Assembly: GCF_003852515.1 (NCBI RefSeq)
Contig: NZ_QAJK01000058.1
Location: forward strand, 1-64,000
Length of the DNA stretch: 64,000 nucleotides
Direction of reading: 5' to 3'
Source: Variovorax sp. KBW07
GTDB lineage: Bacteria > Pseudomonadota > Gammaproteobacteria > Burkholderiales > Burkholderiaceae_C
A model generated the notes under the pieces. That model was not told where the DNA came from, did not search any database, and worked only from the letters and a program-made list of their open reading frames with translations. The translations under genes and the position numbers were made by a program. This document shows, one piece after another, positions 52,184 through 60,481 of the stretch (positions within the stretch are counted from its first letter, which is position 1; each line of letters begins with the position of its first letter).

Positions 52184-54729
52184 CGGCGCTCGACCGAGTT
52201 TCCGCCCTTGTCCGCAGCGTGTTCCTTGGTAGCGCAGGCCTTGCCGTTCACCGGCTTGGTGGGCTGAGAGTCCGCAGGAACCTGGCTGTGGACTTCCGCA
52301 TGGTTGGTGTACTTGCCAGTGGTGCCCTTCGTAATGCGACCAGCGCTGTATTCACCATAGCTGCCCCCGCCATTGATCGTCAGCCGGGTCTTGGCCGTGA
52401 TATTGATGACGTCGGCGGTCAGCTCGATCTTGTCCTTGGCCATCAGCTTGATGGAGTTCTTGAGTGCCTTGATTTCGATGTCGGCCTGGGCGGCAATCAC
52501 CTCCATGCCGTTTTGCATGGCATAGACCTTGAACGCCTCCAGCGCAACGGCGATCAGACTGCCGCCGCTGTTGATGCTGGTGTGTTTGGAACTGGTGATC
52601 TGCGTGTGTTCAACGCTGGCGATGTGCGTGGAACCGCCCGAGGTGACGGCAACACCGCTCGGACTGGCAAGCACCAGATGCGGTTCGGCCAACTCCGGGA
52701 ACTGACCCTGTTGCGGATTTCCACCGCTGCCCTTGATGGTGTCGTTCTGCTTCTTGAGGGCCTTGGCGATCGCATCCTGGTCGCCCTTGATTTGAGCCTC
52801 GCTGGTGCGGGCCGCATCGGACTGCCCCTCGACCAGATCGCGGGCCAGCGTGAGGCGCGAGAGCGCATCGCCCAGGTCTTTGGCATGCCCAGCGGCATCC
52901 ATGCGGGCCTCGGTGGTGATGAGCATGCCGTCTGCGGCGCGCATGACACCGTGGCCATCGGTGCGCAGCTCGTAGCCGTGGCCACGTCGGTCTTTGCGTC
53001 CGGCATTGTCTTCAACGCGGGTGATGGCGCCCAGGCTCAATGAGCTGCACTGGTGGTCGCTCTTGAGTTGGGCCTGAATTGCCCCGGCCGTGTCGTCCAG
53101 AACGAGTTGGTTGCTGCGCCCTGCCGAGCCATTGCCGCCACCGCCGACGAGTTCGCGCGAGCGATACCCTGACAACGCCGCCTGCTCGGGCAGCTTGTAC
53201 GGCGGCATGTTCATCTGGTTGTAGACCTGCCCCATGCAGATGGGCAGGTCGGGGTCGCCACCGAAGAACTCGATGACGACCTCCTGGCCAATGCGGGGGA
53301 GGTGCATTGCGCCGAGTTGGTTGCCCGCTCCCGGGGCGCACACGCGCACCTTGCAGGAACTTTTCTGGTTGAACTGGCCGTCCCGGTCCCAGGGAAACTG
53401 GACCGTGACACGGCCGTATTCGTCGGTCCAGATGTTCTGGCCCGGCGGGCCGACGACGACCGCGTTCTGTGGACCGCCCGTCTTGGGCTTGGGGCGTGTG
53501 AACGCGGGGCGCAACTCTTCCTTGATCGGGTGCGCGGTGAAGTCGACGCTTACCTTCCAGTTCTGCGAACCGCCGGGGGACGCATCGCTCGTCTGGCTGT
53601 CCTGGCCGACGTCTTCGATCACGAAGTCCGTATCCAGGATCAGGTACTCGGCATTCGCACCTTCGCGTGGGTGCTTGTGCATGCGAAACGTGCAGCCCGG
53701 CACCATGCCCCGCAGATTGCCTGCGGCCTGTGCTCGCGCGCCATCGGTGCGCAGGTTCTCCATGCGCAGCCGGGCGACGGCTCGGCCTTCGGTGGACGGA
53801 TCGTTGGGGCCGGCCGCTCCGGCCTCGGGCTGCGCGAAATGACTGCCGCCAACGCTTGCGTGGTATTGGTACACCTCAGCGTTGGCCTGGCTCGTGGGGC
53901 GCGGATCGCTGTTTCGTGCAGTCAGTTGGGCTTTGCTGCGCGTGTAGTCGTACTCTCGCGTGACGTAAGCACCGCTGGTGAGCCGACTGCGCGGGGCAAA
54001 GTGATGGATGTACTCGGCATCGGTCTTGTAGCCCGGGGTATGAAATTCGAGGTTCGCGTAGGCGGCACTGGGGCATTCCCGAAAGGCCGCCATCGCATCG
54101 GACAAGACCAGGCGATGCGCACCGTCGCTGTGCTCGAAGTGGTAGTTGATGCCGTACTCCTGGCACAGGCGCTCGAAAAATTCAAAGTCGCTCTCGTTCC
54201 ATTGGACGCAATAGTCGCGAACCGGATAGGCGTCGTACAGCCGCTTCTCGACGGGGAACGAGTAGTCGCCCAGCAACTGGTCGAGCGTGCTGACGACCGT
54301 CTGGTCCTGGTAGATCTTGCAATCGCAATTGCGCGTTGCAAGGTACAGCCACGGGCGGATGACGAAGCGATAGACGACGTGGCGCCCCGCCTCTCCTTCC
54401 ATGGAAGCTTCTGTCACGATGCCGCTGATCTGCCGCACACCGGCACCCATGCCGCTGGTACTGGCACCCACGGTGCCGACCCGCAGTTCGCCGGAGCCAT
54501 CCAGCTCTATCGCACAGGTGATCTCACGCCCGACGAAGTCGTTGAGGTTGAAATCGGCCGCGCCGCTTGCACCGTGGGTCAGTGCATCGGGGGTCTTGAG
54601 GATGAGTTCGTACTCACACAGGCTGTTGACGCCTTCGCGGCCGGAGAACCGCACGGGCTCCAGCGCGGGACGCCCTTGAACCAATGGGATGGCCGGGCCG
54701 GTAACCGAAAGAGTTTGGGACACGCGCAA
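52180..54729 (-). CDS. vgrG: VgrG spike protein (TssI)
   Basis: The 849-residue protein has an N-terminal gp27-like part (VRFSGREGVNSLCEYELILK, YCVQWNESDFEFFERLCQEYG), a gp5 OB-fold part (DEYGRVTVQFPWDRDG, RIGQEVVIEFFGGDPDLPICMG) and a C-terminal DUF2345/needle region (about 620-800, alternating short beta repeats such as IKALKNSIKLMAKDKIELTA). It caps the Hcp tube and carries the effector. The start is a TTG at 54729 with GAGG four bases upstream; a GTG at 54723 is the alternative. No tss structural genes are in the window, so this is an orphan vgrG. Confidence 0.9.
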   Translation of the reverse strand: MRVSQTLSVTGPAIPLVQGRPALEPVRFSGREGVNSLCEYELILKTPDALTHGASGAADFNLNDFVGREITCAIELDGSGELRVGTVGASTSGMGAGVRQISGIVTEASMEGEAGRHVVYRFVIRPWLYLATRNCDCKIYQDQTVVSTLDQLLGDYSFPVEKRLYDAYPVRDYCVQWNESDFEFFERLCQEYGINYHFEHSDGAHRLVLSDAMAAFRECPSAAYANLEFHTPGYKTDAEYIHHFAPRSRLTSGAYVTREYDYTRSKAQLTARNSDPRPTSQANAEVYQYHASVGGSHFAQPEAGAAGPNDPSTEGRAVARLRMENLRTDGARAQAAGNLRGMVPGCTFRMHKHPREGANAEYLILDTDFVIEDVGQDSQTSDASPGGSQNWKVSVDFTAHPIKEELRPAFTRPKPKTGGPQNAVVVGPPGQNIWTDEYGRVTVQFPWDRDGQFNQKSSCKVRVCAPGAGNQLGAMHLPRIGQEVVIEFFGGDPDLPICMGQVYNQMNMPPYKLPEQAALSGYRSRELVGGGGNGSAGRSNQLVLDDTAGAIQAQLKSDHQCSSLSLGAITRVEDNAGRKDRRGHGYELRTDGHGVMRAADGMLITTEARMDAAGHAKDLGDALSRLTLARDLVEGQSDAARTSEAQIKGDQDAIAKALKKQNDTIKGSGGNPQQGQFPELAEPHLVLASPSGVAVTSGGSTHIASVEHTQITSSKHTSINSGGSLIAVALEAFKVYAMQNGMEVIAAQADIEIKALKNSIKLMAKDKIELTADVINITAKTRLTINGGGSYGEYSAGRITKGTTGKYTNHAEVHSQVPADSQPTKPVNGKACATKEHAADKGGNSVERR

Positions 54730-54774
54730 CAGACCTCATGGATGGCAATCCGAAAAGTCTGGGGCACGCGGGAC
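54705..54774. repeat. Imperfect direct repeat at the vgrG start
   Basis: CCGAAAGAGTTTGGGACACG (54705-54724) recurs as CCGAAAAGTCTGGGGCACG (54750-54768) 45 bp away. The right-hand copy lies upstream of vgrG and, read on the minus strand, repeats the start codons as GTGCCCCAGACTTTTCGG. It looks like a degenerate duplication of the vgrG 5' end. Confidence 0.6.
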
Positions 54775-55008
54775 GTCCACATTCGCAAACAATAGTCAAA
54801 CGACCACCATCACAAGAATGGGCGCACAAGAATGCCCAAAATTCACGCGTCAGGAATGCAGGGAACCCTGGAAGTTCATGCCGATGGGCTCGGACCATCG
54901 AGCAAACGAGTCATCGAATGAAGCCCCGTCTGCAACATGCATACGTGTGGGGCAATGCAAGCGGTAGCACCGAAGCGCGGCATTGCCGCTACGCCGGCTT
55001 TCAGGCCT
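54730..55008. other. 279-bp lower-GC non-coding region upstream of vgrG
   Basis: No gene is supported. It contains the outer copy of the vgrG-start duplication and an AT-richer stretch (about 54780-54860), which should hold the promoter of the minus-strand T6SS operon. It also marks the right boundary of the low-GC island. Confidence 0.5.
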
Positions 55009-55887
55009 TCAGGCCGCCACAACCTCTCGCGGCGCCGGCTCCTTCGACGGCACCGGCATGTGCTGCGCCCAGTCGATGATTTCCAGCGTGCCGTCCGCGT
55101 GCTCGGCCAGGGCCGTCAGGCTCTCGACCCAGTCGCCGTCGTTGCAGTAAAGAATGCCGTCGATGTCGCGCATCTCGGCATGGTGGATGTGGCCGCAGAC
55201 CACGCCCTGCGCGCCACGGTTGCGGGCCTCGCGCGCCACGGCTGCCTCGAAGTCGCCCACGTAGCTCACGGCGCGCTTGACCTTGCCCTTGAGGTATTTG
55301 GAAAGCGACCAGTACGGCAGCCCCATGCGCGCGCGCAGCGAGTTGAGGTGCCGGTTGAGCTTGAGCGTGAATTCGTAGAGCGAGTCGCCCACGTAGGCGA
55401 GCCACTTGGCGCACTGGATCACGCCGTCGAACAGGTCGCCGTGAATGATCCACAGCTTGCGGCCGTCGGCGGTTTCATGGATCCATTCGTCGGCAACGTC
55501 GATGCCGCCGAAGTTGTGGTTGAGGTACTTGCGGGCAAACTCGTCGTGGTTGCCCGGGATGAAGATCACGCGCGTGCCCTTGCGTGCCTTGCGCAGCAGC
55601 TTCTGGATCACGTCGTTATGCGCCTGCGGCCAGTACCAGTGGCGCTTGAGCTGCCAGCCGTCGATGATGTCGCCGACCAGGAACAGGGTCTCGCACTCGG
55701 TGTGCTTGAGAAAGTCGAGCAGCGCGCGGGCCTGGCAACCGGGCGTGCCCAGGTGCAGGTCGGAGATCCAGAGCGTGCGGAAGTGCAGCGGTGGACGCTG
55801 GCGATCTTCGTCCTCCGGTTCCGACTGAATCGGGGACTGGACCGCTGTGTCGCGCCATGCGCGCAGGAAAGCATCGTCGCGTTGCAT
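55009..55887 (-). CDS. UDP-2,3-diacylglucosamine diphosphatase-like metallophosphoesterase
   Basis: The 292-residue protein has the calcineurin-like metal motifs ISDLHLGTPGC, LVGDIIDGW, IPGNHDE, IIHGDLFDG and CGHIHHAE in order. The SDLHLGTPGCQA form with WQLKRHWYWP is that of the LpxH-like subfamily often annotated as UDP-2,3-diacylglucosamine diphosphatase, distinct from classical LpxH. The start at 55887 gives MQRDDAFLRAW. It is divergent from the desaturase-lysoplasmalogenase fusion across 94 bp, so both may belong to lipid metabolism. Confidence 0.82.
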   Translation of the reverse strand: MQRDDAFLRAWRDTAVQSPIQSEPEDEDRQRPPLHFRTLWISDLHLGTPGCQARALLDFLKHTECETLFLVGDIIDGWQLKRHWYWPQAHNDVIQKLLRKARKGTRVIFIPGNHDEFARKYLNHNFGGIDVADEWIHETADGRKLWIIHGDLFDGVIQCAKWLAYVGDSLYEFTLKLNRHLNSLRARMGLPYWSLSKYLKGKVKRAVSYVGDFEAAVAREARNRGAQGVVCGHIHHAEMRDIDGILYCNDGDWVESLTALAEHADGTLEIIDWAQHMPVPSKEPAPREVVAA

Positions 55888-55981
55888 GGACGGGTAGGCT
55901 CCCACTGCCACGTGACCGGACGATGGCGCCCCCGTGACATCCCGGTGACTTGTCGCCGCCCGGCAACGCCACAATCGCGCG

Positions 55982-57736
55982 ATGCGCCCTGGCCAGATCA
56001 TCGTTCTTGCGACCCCTGTGTTCTTTCTTCTGATTGCGATCGAGTTCGCGGTCGGCCGCGTGCGCGCGCGCCGCGGCACGGGGCACGACACCTACCGGCT
56101 GGCCGATGCGGTCAACAGCATCGGGCTGGGCATGCTGAGCCAGATCAGCGCGGTGCTCACCGGCCTCTTGCGCATCGGCATCTACACCGCCGTGTATTCG
56201 GCAGTGGCGCTGTTTCCGCAAGAGGCGGCCCGCGATTTCTGGACCACCTGGTACGGCTGGCTGCTGGCGCTGGTGTTCTACGACTTCTGCTACTACTGGC
56301 TGCACCGCATGGGCCACGAGTCGGCGGTGCTGTGGGCGGCGCACGTGGTGCACCACCAGAGCCAGCACTACAACCTGTCGACCGCGCTGCGGCAGACCTC
56401 GAGCGGTGCGTTGTTCGGCTGGCTCTTCTACCTGCCGATGGCGGTGGCGGGCGTGCCGCCGGTGGTGTTCGCCATCGTGTCGCTGGTCGACCTGCTCTAC
56501 CAGTTCTGGGTGCACACCGAGCAGGTCGGAAAGCTCGGCTGGTTCGACCGCTGGTTCTGCTCGCCATCGAACCACCGCGTGCACCACGCCGTGAACGACA
56601 GCTACCTGGACCGCAACTACGGCGGCATCCTGATCGTGTGGGACCGCATGTTCGGCACCTTCCGCGAAGAAGACGAGCGCTGCGTCTACGGCACGCGCGG
56701 CGAGCTGCGCAGCTGGGACCCGCTGTGGGCCAACGCCGAGGTGTACTGGACGCTGGCAAAAGACTCGTGGCACGCGCGCAGCTGGGCCGACAAGCTGCGC
56801 GTGTGGCTCAAGCCGCCGGGCTGGCGCCCGGCCGACGTGGCGGTGCGCTTTCCGAAACCGGCCTTCGACATCACCAAGGTCACGCGCTACGAGCCGCCCG
56901 TGAGCCGCGGCGTTCAATGGTTTGCCGGCCTGCAGTTCCTGCTGTTGCTGGCGGGCGTGGCCCTCTTTCTCTGGTTTTCCGACGACATGCCGCTGCAACG
57001 CTCGTCTGTCTGGCTGGCTGCGCTGACGGCGAGCCTGTGGGCCATCGGTGGCGTGCTGCAGGGGCGCCTTTCGGTCACCGAAGTGCTGCTGGTGGAAGCC
57101 GCCGCCTTCGCCACCGCCAGCGCGGCGCTGGACATTGCGTGGCTGCACTACATCTTCAAGCCGCTGGCGCTGTCGATTGCCATCTTCTTCGCGGCGCGGC
57201 GGGCCATGCGGGCAGGCGCACGGAGCCACCGCCTGTTCGACGGACTGCTTCTCGCGGGGCTGGTCGGCTCGCTCGCGGGCGATGTTCTGCTGATGGGCTC
57301 CGCCCGCCTGTTCGTGCCCGGCCTCGTGTGCTTTCTGCTCGCGCACCTGGCGTACATCGCGCTCTTTCGCATCGGCGTCGGCCTGTTCCCGCGCCGCGGC
57401 GCGCTGGCGGTGACGCTGCTGATCGGCGTGGCGATGTATGCGTTTCTCTGGCAGGGCGGGCTGCCGCCGGCCTTGCGCATTCCGGTCGGTGTCTATGTGC
57501 TGGTGATCGCCTGCATGGCGGCACAGGCCATCGGGCGGGCCGCTGTGCTGCACGATGCCGACCCGTCGGCGCGGTGGGTGGCGGTGGGCGCGTGCTTCTT
57601 CATGCTGAGCGACGCGCTGCTGGCGACGAACCGGTTCGTGACGCCCCTGCCGCTGGCGTCGCTGTGGGTGCTGGCGACGTACTACGTGGCGCAGGTATTG
57701 ATCGTGCGGCACGCACGCCCGGCTGCCTCGTCTTGA
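55982..57736 (+). CDS. Fusion of sterol desaturase-family hydroxylase and YhhN lysoplasmalogenase
   Basis: The 584-residue membrane protein joins two enzymes. Residues 1-about 310 are a fatty-acid hydroxylase/sterol desaturase domain with the di-iron His set H108xxxH112, H121xxH124H125 and H198xxH201H202, closest in pattern to alkylglycerol monooxygenase. Residues about 325-584 are a YhhN/TMEM86-type lysoplasmalogenase with the conserved Asp pair D434 (LAGDVLLMG) and D544 (MLSDALLA) and about eight helices. The first type cleaves O-alkyl and the second O-alkenyl ether bonds, so together they suggest ether-lipid breakdown; this is inferred from family knowledge. The ATG at 55982 fits the first helix. 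Confidence 0.85.
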   Translation: MRPGQIIVLATPVFFLLIAIEFAVGRVRARRGTGHDTYRLADAVNSIGLGMLSQISAVLTGLLRIGIYTAVYSAVALFPQEAARDFWTTWYGWLLALVFYDFCYYWLHRMGHESAVLWAAHVVHHQSQHYNLSTALRQTSSGALFGWLFYLPMAVAGVPPVVFAIVSLVDLLYQFWVHTEQVGKLGWFDRWFCSPSNHRVHHAVNDSYLDRNYGGILIVWDRMFGTFREEDERCVYGTRGELRSWDPLWANAEVYWTLAKDSWHARSWADKLRVWLKPPGWRPADVAVRFPKPAFDITKVTRYEPPVSRGVQWFAGLQFLLLLAGVALFLWFSDDMPLQRSSVWLAALTASLWAIGGVLQGRLSVTEVLLVEAAAFATASAALDIAWLHYIFKPLALSIAIFFAARRAMRAGARSHRLFDGLLLAGLVGSLAGDVLLMGSARLFVPGLVCFLLAHLAYIALFRIGVGLFPRRGALAVTLLIGVAMYAFLWQGGLPPALRIPVGVYVLVIACMAAQAIGRAAVLHDADPSARWVAVGACFFMLSDALLATNRFVTPLPLASLWVLATYYVAQVLIVRHARPAASS

Positions 57737-57737
57737 A

Positions 57738-57853
57738 TTCCTCCCTCCCTCCCGGGGGAGGGTCGGGGTGGGGGCCAGCGGCCTTTGAAGATCGCTGCTT
57801 TTGCGAGGGCCGTCAGCCCCCATCCCAGCCTTCCACCGAAGGGGAAGGAGCAA
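57738..57853. repeat. Imperfect inverted repeat with 38-bp arms
   Basis: The G/C-rich arms 57738-57775 and 57816-57853 are imperfect reverse complements (first ends GGTGGGGGC, second begins GCCCCCATCCC) around a 40-bp centre. It fills the gap between two convergent genes (57736 and 57872). It resembles REP/BIME or miniature-element repeats of betaproteobacteria and may act as a terminator for both genes. Confidence 0.6.
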
Positions 57854-57871
57854 GAAAGAAATGCAGCGCCG

Positions 57872-58249
57872 CTAGGCGGGCAGCCGGCCCATCTTCGGCG
57901 AGCCGATCTCGAACGATGCCGTTTGAATGAGGCCGTTCTTGACCACGTAGACGCAAACCATCTCCACGGTCCCCACACCCTCTGGAAAATTGCGCGTCAC
58001 CACCTCGTGGTCGATCACGACATTCCCCATGACCGAGCGCTGCAGCAGGTGCGCATGGAGGTCGGGCTCCATGAAGCGAACCTCGGAGCGGGCGCGCAGC
58101 TCTGCGTGCCCGGAAGCCAGCAGCTTTCCCGCCAGTTCGTATTGGCGGGCGTCTTCGGCATAGGTCGCCAGCCAGGCCTCGAGGTCCTTGGCGTTGTAGG
58201 CGGCCAGTTGGCGCTGCACCACTGCTTCTGCGGAAGAATGGAGCGCCAT
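57872..58249 (-). CDS. NTF2-like (SnoaL-type) protein
   Basis: The 125-residue protein fits the SnoaL/NTF2-like fold: VVQRQLAAYNAKDLEAWLATYAEDARQYE, a central HAELRARSEVRF and the VIDHEVVTRNFPEGVGTVEMVCVYVV (shortened in sense) sheet. It is a small cone-shaped ligand-binding or enzyme fold. It is just downstream of dmeF (4 bp gap), so likely co-transcribed, with no known functional link. Confidence 0.8.
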   Translation of the reverse strand: MALHSSAEAVVQRQLAAYNAKDLEAWLATYAEDARQYELAGKLLASGHAELRARSEVRFMEPDLHAHLLQRSVMGNVVIDHEVVTRNFPEGVGTVEMVCVYVVKNGLIQTASFEIGSPKMGRLPA

Positions 58250-58253
58250 GGGC

Positions 58254-59225
58254 TCAGTCCGCGCAGCGCTGGATTTCCACTGTCGAGTGCCGGATCTCTT
58301 CGTGCATCGAGAAGCAGGCGCGCACCTCGTCGGCCGTCAGCGTCGGCGAGTGCGTGACCACCGTGAGCGCGCAGGCATAGGCGCCGCGGCCCACGCGCCA
58401 CACGTGCAGGTCGGCCACGCGGGTTTCCGAATCGGCCAGCATGGTCTCGACGCCTTCGCGGATCTCGGCCGTCACGGGGTGGTCCATCTCTCGGTCGAGC
58501 AGCACCTTGCCGGTTTCCTTCAGCAGCCCCTTGGCCCAGACCGCGACCAGCACCGCGCCGACGATGCCCATGGCCGGGTCGAGCCAGGCCCAGCCATAGA
58601 ACCAGCCGCCCAGCAGCGCCGCGATGGCCAGCACCGAGGTGGCGGCGTCCGCCACCACGTGGAGGTAGGCGGAGCGCAGGTTCAGGTCGTGGCCATGATC
58701 GTCGTGCGCGTGATGATCGTGCGCATGGTGGTCATGCCCGTGCCCCGCATGGTCGTGCCCGTGGCCATGGTGGGTGCCGCCCAGCAGCCGCGCGCAGACC
58801 AGGTTGACCACCAGCCCCAGCACCGCCACCGAAATCGCCTCGGGGTAGTGAATGGCCGAAGGCGACCACAGCCGCTCCAGCGAGCCCACCACCATCAGCG
58901 CCGCGATGCCCAGCAGCACCAGCGCGCTCGCGAAGCCGCCGAGCACCTCGATCTTCCAGGTGCCGAAGGCAAAGCGCGGGTCGCGTGCGTAGCGCCGCGC
59001 GGCGGCATAGGCAAAGGCGCTCAGGCCGATGGCCAGCGCGTGCGAACTCATGTGCCAGCCGTCGGCCAGCAGCGCCATCGAGTTGAACCACCAGCCGGCA
59101 CCGATCTCGACAACCATCATCGCGGCGGTGATCCACATCACGAGCCGCGTGCTGCGCTCGGCCGAGGCGGTGTCGGCGCCGAAGTGGTGGTCGTGCTGCC
59201 AGGCGCTCAGGTCATGGGTGTGCAT
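58254..59225 (-). CDS. dmeF: CDF-family Co/Ni efflux transporter DmeF
   Basis: The 323-residue cation-diffusion-facilitator protein has six helices with metal-site residues HMSSHALAIG in helix 2 and HVVADAATSVLAI in helix 5, and a very His-rich cytoplasmic loop between helices 4 and 5 (HHGHGHDHAGHGHDHHAH). The N-terminal HTHDLSAWQHDHHF is the DmeF signature. It exports Co2+ and Ni2+ against protons. No DmeR repressor gene is adjacent. It lies 25 bp after ruvB. Confidence 0.9.
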   Translation of the reverse strand: MHTHDLSAWQHDHHFGADTASAERSTRLVMWITAAMMVVEIGAGWWFNSMALLADGWHMSSHALAIGLSAFAYAAARRYARDPRFAFGTWKIEVLGGFASALVLLGIAALMVVGSLERLWSPSAIHYPEAISVAVLGLVVNLVCARLLGGTHHGHGHDHAGHGHDHHAHDHHAHDDHGHDLNLRSAYLHVVADAATSVLAIAALLGGWFYGWAWLDPAMGIVGAVLVAVWAKGLLKETGKVLLDREMDHPVTAEIREGVETMLADSETRVADLHVWRVGRGAYACALTVVTHSPTLTADEVRACFSMHEEIRHSTVEIQRCAD

Positions 59226-59250
59226 GGGTTTATCTCTCTGTCTCTCGAAC

Positions 59251-60315
59251 TCAGGCGCCGAAGAGGTCTTGCCCGTCCGAACGGCTCGACGGCGGCGTCA
59301 CGCCCAGGTGGCGGTAAGCCGCCAGCGTGGCGATGCGCCCGCGCGGCGTGCGCTGCAGGTAGCCCTGCTGGATGAGGTAGGGCTCGATCACGTCTTCGAT
59401 GGTGTCGCGCTCTTCGCCGATGCTGGCGGCCACGTTGTCCAGCCCGACCGGGCCGCCGTCGAAGCGGTGGATCACGGCCTCGAGCAGCTTCCGGTCCATC
59501 AGGTCGAAGCCCTGCGGATCGACGTCCAGCATGGCCAGTGCCTTGTGGGCGATGTCCTCGGTGATGCGGCCGTTGCCCTTCACCTCGGCGTAGTCGCGCA
59601 CGCGGCGCAGCAGGCGGTTGGCAATGCGGGGCGTACCGCGCGAGCGGCGGGCGATCTCGAAGCCGCCGGTCTCGTCGGTCTCGACCTTCAGCAGGCGGGC
59701 GCTGCGGGTGACGATCAGCGCCAGCTCTTCGGGTGTGTAGAACTCCAGCCGCGCGACGATGCCGAAGCGGTCGCGCAGCGGGTTGGTCAGCATGCCGGCG
59801 CGGGTGGTGGCGCCCACCAGCGTGAAGGGCTGCAGGTCGAGCTTGATGCTGCGCGCCGCGGGGCCCTCGCCGATCATGATGTCGATCTGGTAGTCCTCCA
59901 GCGCGGGGTACAGGATTTCTTCGACGACCGGGCTCAGGCGGTGAATTTCGTCGATGAAGAGCACGTCGTTCGGCTCCAGGTTGGTCAGCAGCGCCGCCAG
60001 GTCCTTGGGCTTTTCGAGCACCGGGCCCGAGGTCTGGCGCAGGTTGACGCCCAGCTCGGCCGCGATGATGTGCGACAGCGTGGTCTTGCCCAGGCCGGGC
60101 GGGCCGAACAGCAGCACGTGGTCGAGCGCCTCCTTGCGCTTGCGCGCGGCGCCGATGAAGATTTCCAGCTGCTCGCGCACCTTGGCCTGGCCGACGTACT
60201 CGTCGAGCAGCTTGGGGCGCAAGGCCCTCTCGATCGCCTCTTCGTTCGGCGAAGCGGGGGCGGCGGACACCACGCGTTGGGGGGCGGGCGCGAAATCGTC
60301 GGTCTGGATGGTCAT
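59251..60315 (-). CDS. ruvB: Holliday junction branch-migration helicase RuvB
   Basis: The 354-residue AAA+ ATPase has Walker [15 protein letters not shown], Walker [11 protein letters not shown], sensor 1 region [11 protein letters not shown] and the C-terminal winged helix [16 protein letters not shown]. It is the motor of RuvABC branch migration. The start at 60315 ([13 protein letters not shown]) is chosen because a longer upstream frame passes through the GC-rich repeat. ruvA and ruvC are not adjacent in this window. Sequence is full-length. Confidence 0.97.
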   Translation of the reverse strand: MTIQTDDFAPAPQRVVSAAPASPNEEAIERALRPKLLDEYVGQAKVREQLEIFIGAARKRKEALDHVLLFGPPGLGKTTLSHIIAAELGVNLRQTSGPVLEKPKDLAALLTNLEPNDVLFIDEIHRLSPVVEEILYPALEDYQIDIMIGEGPAARSIKLDLQPFTLVGATTRAGMLTNPLRDRFGIVARLEFYTPEELALIVTRSARLLKVETDETGGFEIARRSRGTPRIANRLLRRVRDYAEVKGNGRITEDIAHKALAMLDVDPQGFDLMDRKLLEAVIHRFDGGPVGLDNVAASIGEERDTIEDVIEPYLIQQGYLQRTPRGRIATLAAYRHLGVTPPSSRSDGQDLFGA

Positions 60316-60340
60316 TTGGTGGGTTTCCAGACTGAGTTTA

Positions 60341-60419
60341 GTGCCGAGCGCCGCGCCGGGCTGCCCCAAGCAAGCGAGCGGCCCCCTCGGGGGGCAGCAA
60401 GGACACGAAGTGCCGAGCG
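60341..60419. repeat. GC-rich hairpin element upstream of ruvB
   Basis: GTGCCGAGCG occurs at 60341-60350 and again at 60410-60419. Between them GCTGCCCC (60360-60367) pairs with GGGGCAGC (60391-60398), with an alternative inner stem CCCCC/GGGGG near 60382-60394. It lies between ruvB and the divergent lipid operon. The form is like common intergenic repeats of Comamonadaceae, which is recollection rather than shown here. Confidence 0.5.
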
Positions 60420-60481
60420 TGGGGGCCATTCTTCACTGGCAGAATGCTTCGGCCACATAACGAACGAGGGGAAGCCAGCAC

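Noticed and set aside
54730-55008. Small plus-strand frame of about 90 codons upstream of vgrG
   Set aside because: It lacks a ribosome site and a recognisable pattern, and overlaps the duplicated vgrG start.
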